Assembly: GCF_030167915.1 (NCBI RefSeq)
Contig: NZ_JARGNB010000003.1
Span: 1 to 64,000 of the forward strand
Source: Aquabacterium humicola
GTDB lineage: Bacteria; Pseudomonadota; Gammaproteobacteria; Burkholderiales; Burkholderiaceae_C
DNA: 64,000 nt
Direction of reading: 5' to 3'
The notes below the pieces were generated by a model. It was given only the letters and a program-made list of their open reading frames with translations. It was not told the origin of the DNA and did no database searches. Position numbers and translations under genes: made by a program. Shown one piece after another: positions 29,430-39,000 of this stretch (within the stretch, counting starts at the first letter, position 1; each line of letters opens with the position of its first letter).

Positions 29430-30566
29430 ATGGCCCGCTCGACGATCCAGCGCCGGCAGGAGGCCGAGCGCGAACGCATCCAACGCTACGACGACACGCT
29501 GCGCCGCGTGGTGCGCGCTGCGCGCCCGACGCCGGACTTCCAGCGCGCGCTCGAAGACGCCGCCCAGGGCTTCGCGGGCCTGGCCGTGCGCGATGCGCAG
29601 TCCTGGCACCCGCAGATGAAGACGCGCGACGCCGCACGCCTGCGCCTGGCCGCCGCGCGGCATCTCTTCGCGCGCTACCCGGTGCCGGCGATGCTGGAGC
29701 AGGTCTGGATCGACGACAACGGGCTCGGCGCCGACGAGGTGCGGCTGCGCCGGCAGTGGTACGTCGTGGCCGCCGGCGGCGGATCGCTGGTGCCGCTGGG
29801 CGCCGCCGTGGGCCTGACGCGCAAGGAGGTGCATGGCTTCCTGCACGCACCCGCGGGCCTGGGTTTCGACGAGGCGATCTGGCACGCGATCGCCGCCTCG
29901 ACCACCGGCGATGCGGCGTCGGCCCTGCGCATCGCGCGTTCGAAGATCGCGCGCACGCCGCGCAGCGCGATGGCCTTCTGGCGCGTCGTGGCCCGCTTCT
30001 TCTGCGCCCATCCGGTGTCCGTCGAGACCCTCGACGACCTGTGCGACTACCTCGCGGAGTGCCGGCGTCGTGATCCGCGCTACCGCCTCGAGGGCCGCAC
30101 GCTGGGCAGCCTGACCCGGCGCATGCACGAGTGGCACCGCGACCTCGCGGCGATCGCGCGCATCGAGGCCATGCGCCGGCGTGCCCGCGGCGCGGTGCCG
30201 GTGGATGCGGCCTGGTCCGGTTCGTCGCTGGCCGACTGGGAATGGGCGCCGTCATCGAAGGACGCCAAGGCCCGCGGCGAGCGCTACGTCATGCGCCAGC
30301 TGAAGCAGGCCGAGGACCTGGTGATGGAAAGCCGCGCGATGCGCCATTGCGTGTCGAGCTACGCGGCCAAGTGCCTCGCCGGCCAGGCGTCGATCTGGTC
30401 GCTGCGGCGCTGCACGAAGGACCGCATCGACCGCCTGCTGACGATCGAGCTCGACCCGCAGCGTCGCGCGGTGCAGGTGCGCGGGCTCGCGAACCGGCTG
30501 GCGCATGCCGACGAGCATCGTGTGCTCGAGCGCTGGGCGCAGGCGCGCGGCATCGTGCTGGGGTAG
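29430..30566 (+). CDS. PcfJ-domain protein
   Basis: The product is 378 residues from the ATG at 29430. It is rich in Arg and Ala. The C-terminal third matches the PcfJ domain, with the marker EDLVMESRAMRHCVSSYAAKCL (about 290-311, split here: AMRHCVSSY carries the Cys/Ser core), then GQASIWSLRR and a strand LLTIELDPQRRAVQVRG. The N-terminal 250 residues are helical, with RHLFARYPVPAMLEQVW and a GFLHAPAGLGFDEAIWHAI segment. PcfJ was named from conjugative plasmids, but similar proteins occur on many chromosomes with no known activity. It has its own promoter and no partner in the same orientation within 80 bases. Confidence 0.82.
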   Translation: MARSTIQRRQEAERERIQRYDDTLRRVVRAARPTPDFQRALEDAAQGFAGLAVRDAQSWHPQMKTRDAARLRLAAARHLFARYPVPAMLEQVWIDDNGLGADEVRLRRQWYVVAAGGGSLVPLGAAVGLTRKEVHGFLHAPAGLGFDEAIWHAIAASTTGDAASALRIARSKIARTPRSAMAFWRVVARFFCAHPVSVETLDDLCDYLAECRRRDPRYRLEGRTLGSLTRRMHEWHRDLAAIARIEAMRRRARGAVPVDAAWSGSSLADWEWAPSSKDAKARGERYVMRQLKQAEDLVMESRAMRHCVSSYAAKCLAGQASIWSLRRCTKDRIDRLLTIELDPQRRAVQVRGLANRLAHADEHRVLERWAQARGIVLG

Positions 30567-30648
30567 GCTTGCCCGGACCCGGATCCGCACCCGGCCGCGG
30601 CCCCGCGGCTGCCCGGGCACCGTTGCCGACCGTCGAGGAGGAAGCCCC

Positions 30649-32217
30649 GTGCACCCCGCCATCCGCCGCCAGACCATCGCCGACCTGCTGCACCGCAGCG
30701 CCCGCCGCGAACCGCGCAAGCCCGCCATCGTCTGCGGCGCGTCGCAGTGGAGCTTCGCCGAGTTCGAGGCGGTGGTCGACCACGTCGCCGCGGGCCTCGC
30801 GCAGCGCGGCGTCGGCCAGGGGGTCCGCGTCGCGGTGCTGGCGCGCAATTCGCACGGCTTCGCGGCGCTGCGCTTCGCGGTGGCGCGGCTCGGCGCGGTG
30901 CTGGTGCCGATCAACTTCATGCTGAAGGCCGAGGAGGTCGCGTACATCCTGCGTCATGCGCAGGCGCGCTGGCTGGCCACCGATTCCGGCCTGGCCGAGC
31001 TGGCGCAGGCCGCCGCGGCGCTGGACACGGCGGTGGCGCAGTTCGTGTGGCTGCCGTCGGAAGACCCGTCGACGCCGGTGGCCGGCATGCTGTCGTTCGA
31101 CGAGCTCGCGCGCACCGACGCCGCGCCGCCGGAGGCCCCGCGGCTCGCCAGCACCGACCTGGCGCAGATCGTCTACACCAGCGGCACCGAGTCGAGCCCG
31201 AAGGGCGCGATGCTGACGCACGACGCGATCATCTGGCAGTACGCGGCCTGCGCGATCGACGCCAGCATCGCCGCGACGGACGTGATGCTGCATGCGCTGC
31301 CGCTGTACCACTGCGCGCAGCTTGACGTCTTCCTCGGCCCCTGCGTGTACGTGGGCGCCACCAGCGTGATCACGTCCAAGCCGACGCCGGACAACCTGCT
31401 GCCGCTGCTGGAGCGGCACCGCATCACCTCGTTCTTCGCGCCGCCCACGGTGTGGATCGCGCTGCTGCGCTCGCCGCTGTTCGACGAGACCGACCTCGGC
31501 ACGCTGCGCAAGGGCTACTACGGCGCGTCCATCATGCCGGTGGAGGTGCTGCGCGAGCTGTCGCAGCGGCTGCCGCACACCGGCTTCTGGAACCTCTACG
31601 GCCAGACCGAGATCGCGCCGCTGGCCACGCTGTGCGGTCCCGAGGACCAGCTGCGCAAGCCGGGCTCCTGCGGGCGGCCCTGCGTGAACGTCGAGACGCG
31701 CATCGTCGACGAGTTCATGAACGACGTGAAACCCGGCAGCGGCGAGGTCGGCGAGATCGTGCACCGCTCGCCGCACCTGATGCTCGGCTACTTCCACGAC
31801 GACGAGCGCACCAGGGCCGCCTTCGAAGGCGGCTGGTTCCACAGCGGCGACCTGGCCACCATCGACGACGAGGGCTACATCACCGTCGTCGACCGCAAGA
31901 AGGACATGATCAAGACCGGCGGCGAGAACGTGGCCAGCCGCGAGGTCGAGGAGATGATCTACCGCCTGCCCGCCGTCAGCGAGGTGGCGGTGATCGGCGT
32001 GCCGCATCCGAAGTGGGTGGAGGCGGTGATCGCGGTGGTGGTGCCGAAGGCCGGCGTGCCGCTGACGCCGCAGGCGGTGATGGACCACTGCGCCGCGCAC
32101 ATGGCGGGCTTCAAGGCGCCCAAGCAGGTCGTGCTGGTCGATGTGCTGCCGAAGAACCCGAGCGGCAAGCTGCTGAAGCGGCAGCTGCGCGAGCAGTTCC
32201 GGGGGGTGTTCGGGTAG
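30649..32217 (+). CDS. AMP-dependent acyl-CoA synthetase
   Basis: The product is 522 residues from the GTG at 30649, with GAGGAGG about 9 bases upstream. ANL-superfamily motifs are present: A3 YTSGTESSPKGAMLTH (about 173-188), A5 NLYGQTEIAPL, A7/A8 GWFHSGDLATIDDEGYI and VDRKKDMIKTGGENV, and A10 NPSGKLLKRQL with the catalytic lysine. The enzyme activates a carboxylic acid with ATP and loads it onto CoA. The sequence is closest to medium/long-chain fatty acyl-CoA synthetases (FadD-like), but the exact substrate cannot be read from sequence. It stands alone between the PcfJ gene and a convergent hydrolase. Confidence 0.92.
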   Translation: MHPAIRRQTIADLLHRSARREPRKPAIVCGASQWSFAEFEAVVDHVAAGLAQRGVGQGVRVAVLARNSHGFAALRFAVARLGAVLVPINFMLKAEEVAYILRHAQARWLATDSGLAELAQAAAALDTAVAQFVWLPSEDPSTPVAGMLSFDELARTDAAPPEAPRLASTDLAQIVYTSGTESSPKGAMLTHDAIIWQYAACAIDASIAATDVMLHALPLYHCAQLDVFLGPCVYVGATSVITSKPTPDNLLPLLERHRITSFFAPPTVWIALLRSPLFDETDLGTLRKGYYGASIMPVEVLRELSQRLPHTGFWNLYGQTEIAPLATLCGPEDQLRKPGSCGRPCVNVETRIVDEFMNDVKPGSGEVGEIVHRSPHLMLGYFHDDERTRAAFEGGWFHSGDLATIDDEGYITVVDRKKDMIKTGGENVASREVEEMIYRLPAVSEVAVIGVPHPKWVEAVIAVVVPKAGVPLTPQAVMDHCAAHMAGFKAPKQVVLVDVLPKNPSGKLLKRQLREQFRGVFG

Positions 32218-32238
32218 GGCTGCCGGGTTCGTGCGCCA

Positions 32239-32280
32239 CGGGCGGCGCAGCGTCGGTCCCGGGCGGCGCAGCGCCGGTCC
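32239..32280 (+). repeat. 21-bp tandem duplication
   Basis: CGGGCGGCGCAGCGTCGGTC plus C at 32239-32259 is repeated at 32260-32280 with one change (T to C). It lies in the short gap between two convergent genes and has no visible function. Confidence 0.8.
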
Positions 32281-32301
32281 GTCCACTGCCACGCTGGCCG
32301 G

Positions 32302-33795
32302 TCACTGCCTGTGCGGGGCCGTCGGCCCGGGCCGTGTCGCGTGATGCAGGATCCACGCCGCCACGTACTTCTGGACCGAGGGGTAGTCGTAGATCGCATG
32401 CCGCAGCGACCCCTTGAACCTCAAGGCCTCGAGGTCGGCGGCCGAGGGAAACACCATGCGCAGCGTCGCCGTTGCGGCGAGCCCGTCACTCGAACGCGGC
32501 AGCGGTTCGGCAAAGACTTTCATGACGCCCGGTGCCTGCAAGGCCTCCGGACCGCAGGCCAGGGCGATCAGCAGCGTGGCCATGGACTTGCCCAAGAGCG
32601 CCAGCATCAGCAGGCCCATCGGACCGACGACGGGCAGGGACCAGGCCAGGGCGGCGGCGAGCTTCCATGCCGCGCGGTCCGGAAACACGAACAAGCCCCC
32701 TGCGGTCACGATCAGCGCGACGCCCAGCACGGCATAGGCCGCGCGCGGTATACGGCCCAGGGTCTTGAACCCGACCTCGCTCAACTGGTCGCTGATCCAC
32801 ACCGCCGCGCTGGCCGCTGCGATGGCGTGGCTGGCTTCATCGCCAGGCGCGCGAATGGCGAGCAGTTCTGTCTTCAATGGCGCAGGGTGTTCATCCTCCC
32901 GCAGGCCATCGCTGGATCCGAGGAAGTGCACCGATCGCAGGACCATCAGTTTCGGCGCAAGCACCACCGCGAGCGCCAAGGACACGACCGCACTGATGAT
33001 CAGGTTGCCCAGCGATCCCGACGGCCCCCACAGGTCGAATGCCGCCACATGGACCGCGAGGGCCGCCCAGGGGATGGCGGCGTTCAGTACTTCCGCCACG
33101 AGCCTCAGCCGAGGGATGCGAGCGAAACCCCACGGCATCAGCGCCACCACCGCAGATGCCGCGGCCAGGCCCGGCCACCCCTCGAAGAGAAAGCACAGGG
33201 CCAGCGTGAAGGCAAAGAAGAAGGCGACCGCGTGCGCGTAGATGCCGGTGAGGCTGTCGAAAGACACCGACTCCGGGGCCTCGACTTTGCGGAAGCGCTC
33301 CACGAACGGTGTGCCGAGCGTCAGCAGGCCCGAGAACTCCGCGGCCAGCGGGCCGAGATGACGCAAGGCCTCGGCCGCGACCGTGCCGCCGTGGCTGTGC
33401 GCGACGACCACGTGCCGATCGAAGGTGGTCCGGGGACAGAACAGGACGCCCTCGAAGTAGTCGGCCAGGTCCTTCACTGCGACGGAGCGGGCTGCAAACG
33501 AGTTCCTGCCCGACCAGGGCGGCACGTCGGCAAATCGCACACGCTGCCAGTCATCGGCATGGCCGTGTGCGCGCAAGGCCGATTCGAGCGAGCCACCCGG
33601 CTCGAACCAGGTGGGCCGTGATCCGGCCTTCTCCGGATTGGCCCAGGTCCCGTGGATGAGGTGCACCCACAAGACCGGCGATGCCTCGTCGGGGGGCTCG
33701 CTGCGCGCCTGCTCCCGGGCGAACGCCAGCCGCTGCCGCGACAGTTCGTCGATGCGGTCTGCGAGTGCGCGCAGTCCGTCCTGATCGTCCGCCAT
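32302..33795 (-). CDS. Membrane-embedded alpha/beta hydrolase
   Basis: The product is 497 residues. The N-terminal 180 residues form an alpha/beta-hydrolase start: oxyanion region VHLIHGTWAN near residue 45 and the nucleophile elbow AHSHGG with S134, followed by GLLTLGTPF. Residues 195-280 hold about three hydrophobic helices, and 345-410 hold two or three more. Between them (about 285-330) the segment SDGLREDEHPAPLKTELLAIRAPGDEASHAI supplies candidate acid and histidine residues. Insertion of membrane helices inside a hydrolase fold is unusual, and lipid or lipoprotein substrates are plausible. No signal peptide is present. The gene is transcribed away from the diiron/efflux operon. Confidence 0.78.
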   Translation of the reverse strand: MADDQDGLRALADRIDELSRQRLAFAREQARSEPPDEASPVLWVHLIHGTWANPEKAGSRPTWFEPGGSLESALRAHGHADDWQRVRFADVPPWSGRNSFAARSVAVKDLADYFEGVLFCPRTTFDRHVVVAHSHGGTVAAEALRHLGPLAAEFSGLLTLGTPFVERFRKVEAPESVSFDSLTGIYAHAVAFFFAFTLALCFLFEGWPGLAAASAVVALMPWGFARIPRLRLVAEVLNAAIPWAALAVHVAAFDLWGPSGSLGNLIISAVVSLALAVVLAPKLMVLRSVHFLGSSDGLREDEHPAPLKTELLAIRAPGDEASHAIAAASAAVWISDQLSEVGFKTLGRIPRAAYAVLGVALIVTAGGLFVFPDRAAWKLAAALAWSLPVVGPMGLLMLALLGKSMATLLIALACGPEALQAPGVMKVFAEPLPRSSDGLAATATLRMVFPSAADLEALRFKGSLRHAIYDYPSVQKYVAAWILHHATRPGPTAPHRQ

Positions 33796-33953
33796 GGAAG
33801 GGCAGTTTAGGCGGAGGACACGCTTGTGCTCTTCGATCGCCGAACGGCTTCGCCCCCGGCCGGAGCCTCTGACAAGATTGCCCGAGCGCCTGCCATGGCC
33901 GGCGAGGGCGCTCCTGCGAAGAATGCCGTCGCATGTCTTCCAAGGAGCACCTC

Positions 33954-34937
33954 GTGCAAACCACCTCCCGCGTCACCTCCACCGTCACCTCGGATTCCTA
34001 CGCCAAGGTGATCGCCAATTCCAAGCGCGTGCGCTGGGACATCGAGGACGATGTCATCCGCGGCCGCCGCTTCGACCTCCACAAGCCCTTCCTGCCGGCC
34101 GGCCTGTCGCTCGCCGGCGAGTTGGGCTTCCTGAGCGCCGCCGACCGGCGCCTGTTCAGCCAGGTCCAGGGCCGCAGCTACGCCTGCATCTTCGGCATGG
34201 TCGAGCGCTTCATCAGCGCGAAGATGCTGGAGATCGGCCGCGGGCACGGGCTGGGCGACCAGATCGCGCTGGAAGCGCTGGTGCGCATGACCGACGAGGA
34301 GATCAAGCACCAGGCGCTGTTCCGCCGCCTCGAGCACCTGATGGCCGAGGACATGCCCGGCGGCTACCGCCCCGCGGCGGAACCGAACGCGGTGGCGGTC
34401 GCGGTGCTCGGCAAGAGCAGCTGGGCCGTGCTGGCGCTGACCCTGCACATCGAGCTCTTCACGCAGGCGCACTACCGCGCCAGCATCGCGCCGGAATCGA
34501 GCATCTGCCCGCTGTGGCGCGACGTCTTCATGTTCCACTGGAAGGAAGAGTCGCAGCACGCGGTGCTCGACGAGCTGGAGTTCCTGAACGAGGACGCGCG
34601 CCTGACGCCGGCGCAGCGCGACGTCGCGGTCGACGAGCTGATCGAGCTGGTGGGCGCGGTCGACCAGATCCTGCAGGCGCAGGCCGCGTTCGATGCCGAG
34701 TACTTCCTCGAGGCCGCCAGCGCCCGCTTCGCCGCGCCGCAGGAAGCGGCGATCGCCGCCACGCTGCTGAAGGCCTACCGCTGGCAGTACATCGTCTCGG
34801 GCGTGATGCAGCCGCGGTTCCAGAAGGTGCTGTTCGCGACGATGACGCCGGCGCAGGCGGCGCGCGTGAACGGCGCGCTGGCGCCGCTGCTGTCGGCGGT
34901 GCCGGCCGAGCCGTCGCCCATCGTCGCGCAGGGCTGA
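33954..34937 (+). CDS. Ferritin-like diiron-domain protein (AurF/oxygenase-like)
   Basis: The start is the GTG at 33954, with AAGGAG 7 bases upstream. An ATG at 33933 lies before that signal and is less likely. The product is 327 residues and all-helical. Iron-ligand motifs are visible: a Glu in GMVERFISAKMLE, E-x-x-H in DEEIKHQALFRRLE, a Glu in HIELFTQAHYR, and E-x-x-H in KEESQHAVLDELEF. This is the arrangement of diiron oxygenases and ferritin-like enzymes such as AurF-type N-oxygenases. The substrate is unknown. It ends 2 bases before the start of the RND adaptor gene, so all three genes form one operon. An oxidising enzyme in an efflux operon suggests modification and export of the same compound. 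Confidence 0.78.
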   Translation: MQTTSRVTSTVTSDSYAKVIANSKRVRWDIEDDVIRGRRFDLHKPFLPAGLSLAGELGFLSAADRRLFSQVQGRSYACIFGMVERFISAKMLEIGRGHGLGDQIALEALVRMTDEEIKHQALFRRLEHLMAEDMPGGYRPAAEPNAVAVAVLGKSSWAVLALTLHIELFTQAHYRASIAPESSICPLWRDVFMFHWKEESQHAVLDELEFLNEDARLTPAQRDVAVDELIELVGAVDQILQAQAAFDAEYFLEAASARFAAPQEAAIAATLLKAYRWQYIVSGVMQPRFQKVLFATMTPAQAARVNGALAPLLSAVPAEPSPIVAQG

Positions 34938-34939
34938 TC

Positions 34940-36058
34940 GTGAACGCCGCTTCACTCGCGCGCCGCGGCGTGCAGGCGGCCGCCGTGCTCGCGACGATGG
35001 CGGCGCTGGCGGCTGCCGCGGTGCTGCCGCTGGCCGATGACGCGGCGCCGGCGGCGCGCCGTGCGCCGGCGGCCGCGGCGGGGCTCGCGGCCGCCGATGT
35101 GGTCGTGCAGCGCAACGCCGCCGGCACCGCGTACGAAGGGGTCGTCGAGGCACTGCGGCAGACCACGCTGGCGGCGCAGGTGCCCGGTGCGGTGGTCGAG
35201 CTGCCGGTGCGCGCGGGCGACCGGGTGCGCGCCGGCCAGGTGCTGGTGCGACTGGACGCGCGCACGGCCGAGCAGGCCGCCGCGGCCGGCGCCGCGCAGG
35301 TGCGGGCGGCGCGGGCGTCGCTGGACATGGCCACGCGCGAGTTCGAGCGGCAGCAGCAGATGTTCGTGCACGGCGCCACCAGCCAGGCCGCGCTCGACCG
35401 GGCCGATGCGGCCTTCAAGACCGCGCAGGCCGAGTCGGCCGCGCAGCTGGCCCATGCCGCGGCCGCGAAGACGCAATCGGAGCTGCACGTGATCCGGGCG
35501 CCGTATGCCGGCGTGGTGGCCGGCGTGGCCGTCGTGCTGGGCGACATGGCGATGCCGGGGCGGCCGCTGCTGACGCTGTACGACCCGACGGCGTTGAGGG
35601 TCAGCGCCGCGATTCCGCTGACGGCGGGCACGGCGGCTGCGGCGCGCGGCGGATCGTTCGCGGCGCAGGCCGAGGTGCCCGGCGCGGTGACCGGCCTGGT
35701 CAGGCCACTGCGGGTGCAACTGCTGCCTACGGCCGACGCGGCCAGCCACACCATGACCTTGCGCCTGGACCTGCCGCCGCACGGGGCGATCGCGCCCGGC
35801 ATGTTCGCGCGGGCGTGGCTGCCTGGCGCCGACACCGACGGCGGCACGTCGGCCAACGACCGCCTCTTCGTGCCCGCCCAGGCGCTGCTGCGGCGCTCGG
35901 AGCTGGACGCGGTCTACGTGATCGGCCGCAACGGCCAGGCGCTGCTGCGCCAGGTGCGGCCCGGCCGCAGCGACGGCAACCAGGTCGAGATCCTCGCCGG
36001 CGTCGCGGCCGGCGAACGGGTGGCTCTCGACCCGCAGGCCGCCGCGCGCATGCGCTGA
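34940..36058 (+). CDS. RND efflux periplasmic adaptor (membrane fusion protein)
   Basis: The start is the GTG at 34940, 2 bases after the previous stop. The product is 372 residues. A signal peptide covers about residues 1-33. The barrel-sandwich (lipoyl) half-motifs are LAAQVPGAVVELPVRAGDRVRAGQVLVRLD and, after the hairpin, VIRAPYAGVVAGVAVVLGDM. The coiled-coil hairpin lies between them, then the beta-barrel and membrane-proximal domains end with AGVAAGERVAL. The protein links the inner-membrane pump to an outer-membrane channel. No TolC-type channel gene is present in this operon, so one from elsewhere must be used. Confidence 0.9.
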   Translation: MNAASLARRGVQAAAVLATMAALAAAAVLPLADDAAPAARRAPAAAAGLAAADVVVQRNAAGTAYEGVVEALRQTTLAAQVPGAVVELPVRAGDRVRAGQVLVRLDARTAEQAAAAGAAQVRAARASLDMATREFERQQQMFVHGATSQAALDRADAAFKTAQAESAAQLAHAAAAKTQSELHVIRAPYAGVVAGVAVVLGDMAMPGRPLLTLYDPTALRVSAAIPLTAGTAAAARGGSFAAQAEVPGAVTGLVRPLRVQLLPTADAASHTMTLRLDLPPHGAIAPGMFARAWLPGADTDGGTSANDRLFVPAQALLRRSELDAVYVIGRNGQALLRQVRPGRSDGNQVEILAGVAAGERVALDPQAAARMR

Positions 36059-36068
36059 GGGAATCGTC

Positions 36069-39000
36069 ATGACGTCCAAAGCACTCGGCCCCTGGGGCCG
36101 CCTCGCCGCCAGCTTCCAGGCGGCACCGATCACCCCGCTGCTGGCGCTGGTCCTGCTGCTGCTGGGCGTGGCCCCGGTGCTGGTGACGCCGCGCGAGGAA
36201 GAGCCGCAGATCCGCGTGACGATGGCCAACGTGTTCATCCCGTTCCCCGGCGCCTCGGTGCGCGACGTGGAGCAGATGGTGGCCACGCCGGCCGAGCAGG
36301 TGCTCAGCCAGGTCACCGGCGTCGAGCATGTGATGTCGGTCTCGAAGCCGGGCATCGCGGTGCTGGCGGTGCAGTTCAAGGTCGGCCTGTCGCGCACCGA
36401 GGCGCTGGTGCGCCTGTACGACGCGGTCAACGCCCATGCGGACTGGCTGCCGCCGGGCCTGGGCGCCGGCCCGCCGCTCATCAAGCCGATGGGCATCGAC
36501 GACGTGCCGATCGCCGCGCTGACCCTGTTCGCGCGCGATCCGGCCATCGGTGCACAGGCGCTGGAGCGCGTGGCGCACAGCCTGGAGATCGAGCTCCAGC
36601 GCGTGCCCGGCACGCGCGAAGTGCGCACGATCGGCGGCCCGGGCCGCGCGGTGCTGGTGGAGATCGATCCCCCGCGGCTGGCCGGCGCCGGCCTGACGGT
36701 GGCGGACCTGCGCCAGGCGCTGCAGGCCGCCAACGGCGGCGCACCGGTGGGCGAGCTGCTCGGCGGCAACCGCAGCGTGGCGGTCGAGGCCGGCCTGCAC
36801 CTGCGCGATGCGCAGGAGGTCGGCGAGCTGGTGGTCGGCGTGCACGAGGGCCGGCCGGTGTTCCTGCAGGACGTGGCGACGGTGCGCGACGGCGCGCCTC
36901 CGGCGCAGCGCAGCGTCTGGCACGGCGAGGGCGGGGCAGCCGTGGCCGCTCATCCTGCGGAATATCCGGCGGTGACGCTGCAGATCAGCAAGAAGCCCGG
37001 CGAGAACGCCATCGACGTGGCCGACGGCCTGCTGCGGCGCATCGACGAGCTGCGCAATACGCTGATTCCGGCCGGGGTGGACGTGGTCGCCAGCCGCAAC
37101 TACGGCGTCACCGCCGATCACAAGGCGCGGGCGCTGATCCAGAAGCTGCTGTTCGCCACTGCCTGCGTGGTGGCCCTGGTCTTCGTCACGCTCGGGCGGC
37201 GCGAGGCGGCGGTGGTCGGCGCCGCGGTGGTGCTGACGCTGGCGGGCACGTTGTTCGCGTCCTGGGCCTGGGGCTTCACGCTGAACCGCGTCTCGTTGTT
37301 CGCGCTGATCTTCTCGATCGGCATCCTGGTCGACGACGCCATCGTCGTCGTCGAGAACATCCACCGCCAGCAGCAGCTGCATCCGGGCGAGACGCTGGCG
37401 GCGCTGATCCCGCGCGCGGTGGACGAGGTCGGCGGCCCCACCGTGCTGGCGACGCTGACGGTGATCGCGGCGCTGCTGCCGATGGCCTTCCTCACCGGCC
37501 TGACCGGGCCGTACATGAGCCCGATCCCCATCAACGCCAGCATGGGCATGCTGCTCTCGCTGGGCGTCGCGTTCACGATCACGCCGTGGCTGGCGCGGCT
37601 GTGGATGAGGCCCGCGGCGGCGCACCCCGACGGTCGCGGCGGCCAGCTGGCCGCGCTGCTGCAGCGCCTGTTCGAGCGGATCTTCACGCCGCTGCTCGAC
37701 GAGCAGCGCGGCCCGCGCCACCGCCGCTGGCTGGGCGCGGGCATCGCGGCGCTGATCGCGTTGTCGCTGTCATTGCCCGCGGCCGGCCTGGTGATTCTGA
37801 AGATGCTGCCCTTCGACAACAAGTCGGAGTTCCAGGTGGTGGTCGACATGCCCGCGGGCACGCCGCTGGAGCAGACCGCCGGCGTGCTGCGCGAGCTCGG
37901 TGCCTTCCTGGCGCGCGAGCCGGCGGTCGAGCACTACCAGGCCTATGCCGGCACCGCGTCGCCGATCAACTTCAACGGCCTGATGCGGCAGTACGCGCTG
38001 CGCAGCGGCGGCGAGGTCGGCGACCTGCAGGTGACGCTGCGCGACAAGGCGCACCGCGCGGAGAAGAGCCATGCCATCGTCAAGCGGCTGCGGCCGGGGC
38101 TGCAGGCCATCGGCCACCGGCTCGGCGCCAACGTCAAGCTCGTGGAGGTACCGCCCGGGCCGCCGGTGCTGGCACCGCTGGTCGCGGAGGTCTACGGCCC
38201 CGATGCCGCCGGGCGGCAGCAGGTGGCGAAGGCGGTGCGGGCGGTGCTGGAGGCGACGCCGGGCGTGGTCGACGTCGACGACAGCAGCATCGCCGCGGCG
38301 CCGCGCAAGCTGCTGCTGATCGACCGCCGAAAGGCTGCTCTGCTGGGCGTGTCGCAGTCGGCCATCGTGAGCACGCTGCGCACCGGCCTGGCGGGCGAGG
38401 ACGCCGCCTGGCTGCACGACCACAGCAAGGTTCCGGCGCCCACGCTGCTGCAGCTGCCGGCCGAGCGCCATGGCGAGCTCGACGCGCTGCTGCAGTTGCA
38501 GGTGCGCGGCGCGGCGGGGCAACTGGTGCCGATCCGCGAGCTCGTCACGGTGACCGATACCCAGCGCGAGCAGCCGATCCACCACAAGGACCTGCTGCCG
38601 GTGGTCTTCGTGACCGGCGACGTCGCCGGCCGGGTCGACAGCCCGCTGTACGGCCTGTTCGCGGCCCGGGCCGGCCTCGCCGCACTGAAGGCGCCCGGTG
38701 GCGGCGCGCCGGTGGAGCACTTCATCCGGCCGCCGAGCGATCCCTACCGCGACTACGCGGTGAAGTGGGACGGCGAATGGCAGATCACCTACGAGACCTT
38801 CCGCGACATGGGGCTGACCTATGCGGTGGGGCTGGTGCTGATCTACCTGCTGGTGGTGGCGCACTTCCGCTCGTACCGGACGCCGCTGATCATCATGGCG
38901 CCGATCCCGTTGACGGTGGTCGGCGTGATGCCGGGCCATGCGCTGCTGGGCGCGGAGTACACCGCCACCAGCATGATCGGCATGATCGCGCTGGCCGGCA

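Noticed and set aside
30289-32292. 667-codon minus-strand open frame opposite the acyl-CoA synthetase
   Set aside because: No motifs; the plus strand carries all adenylation motifs.
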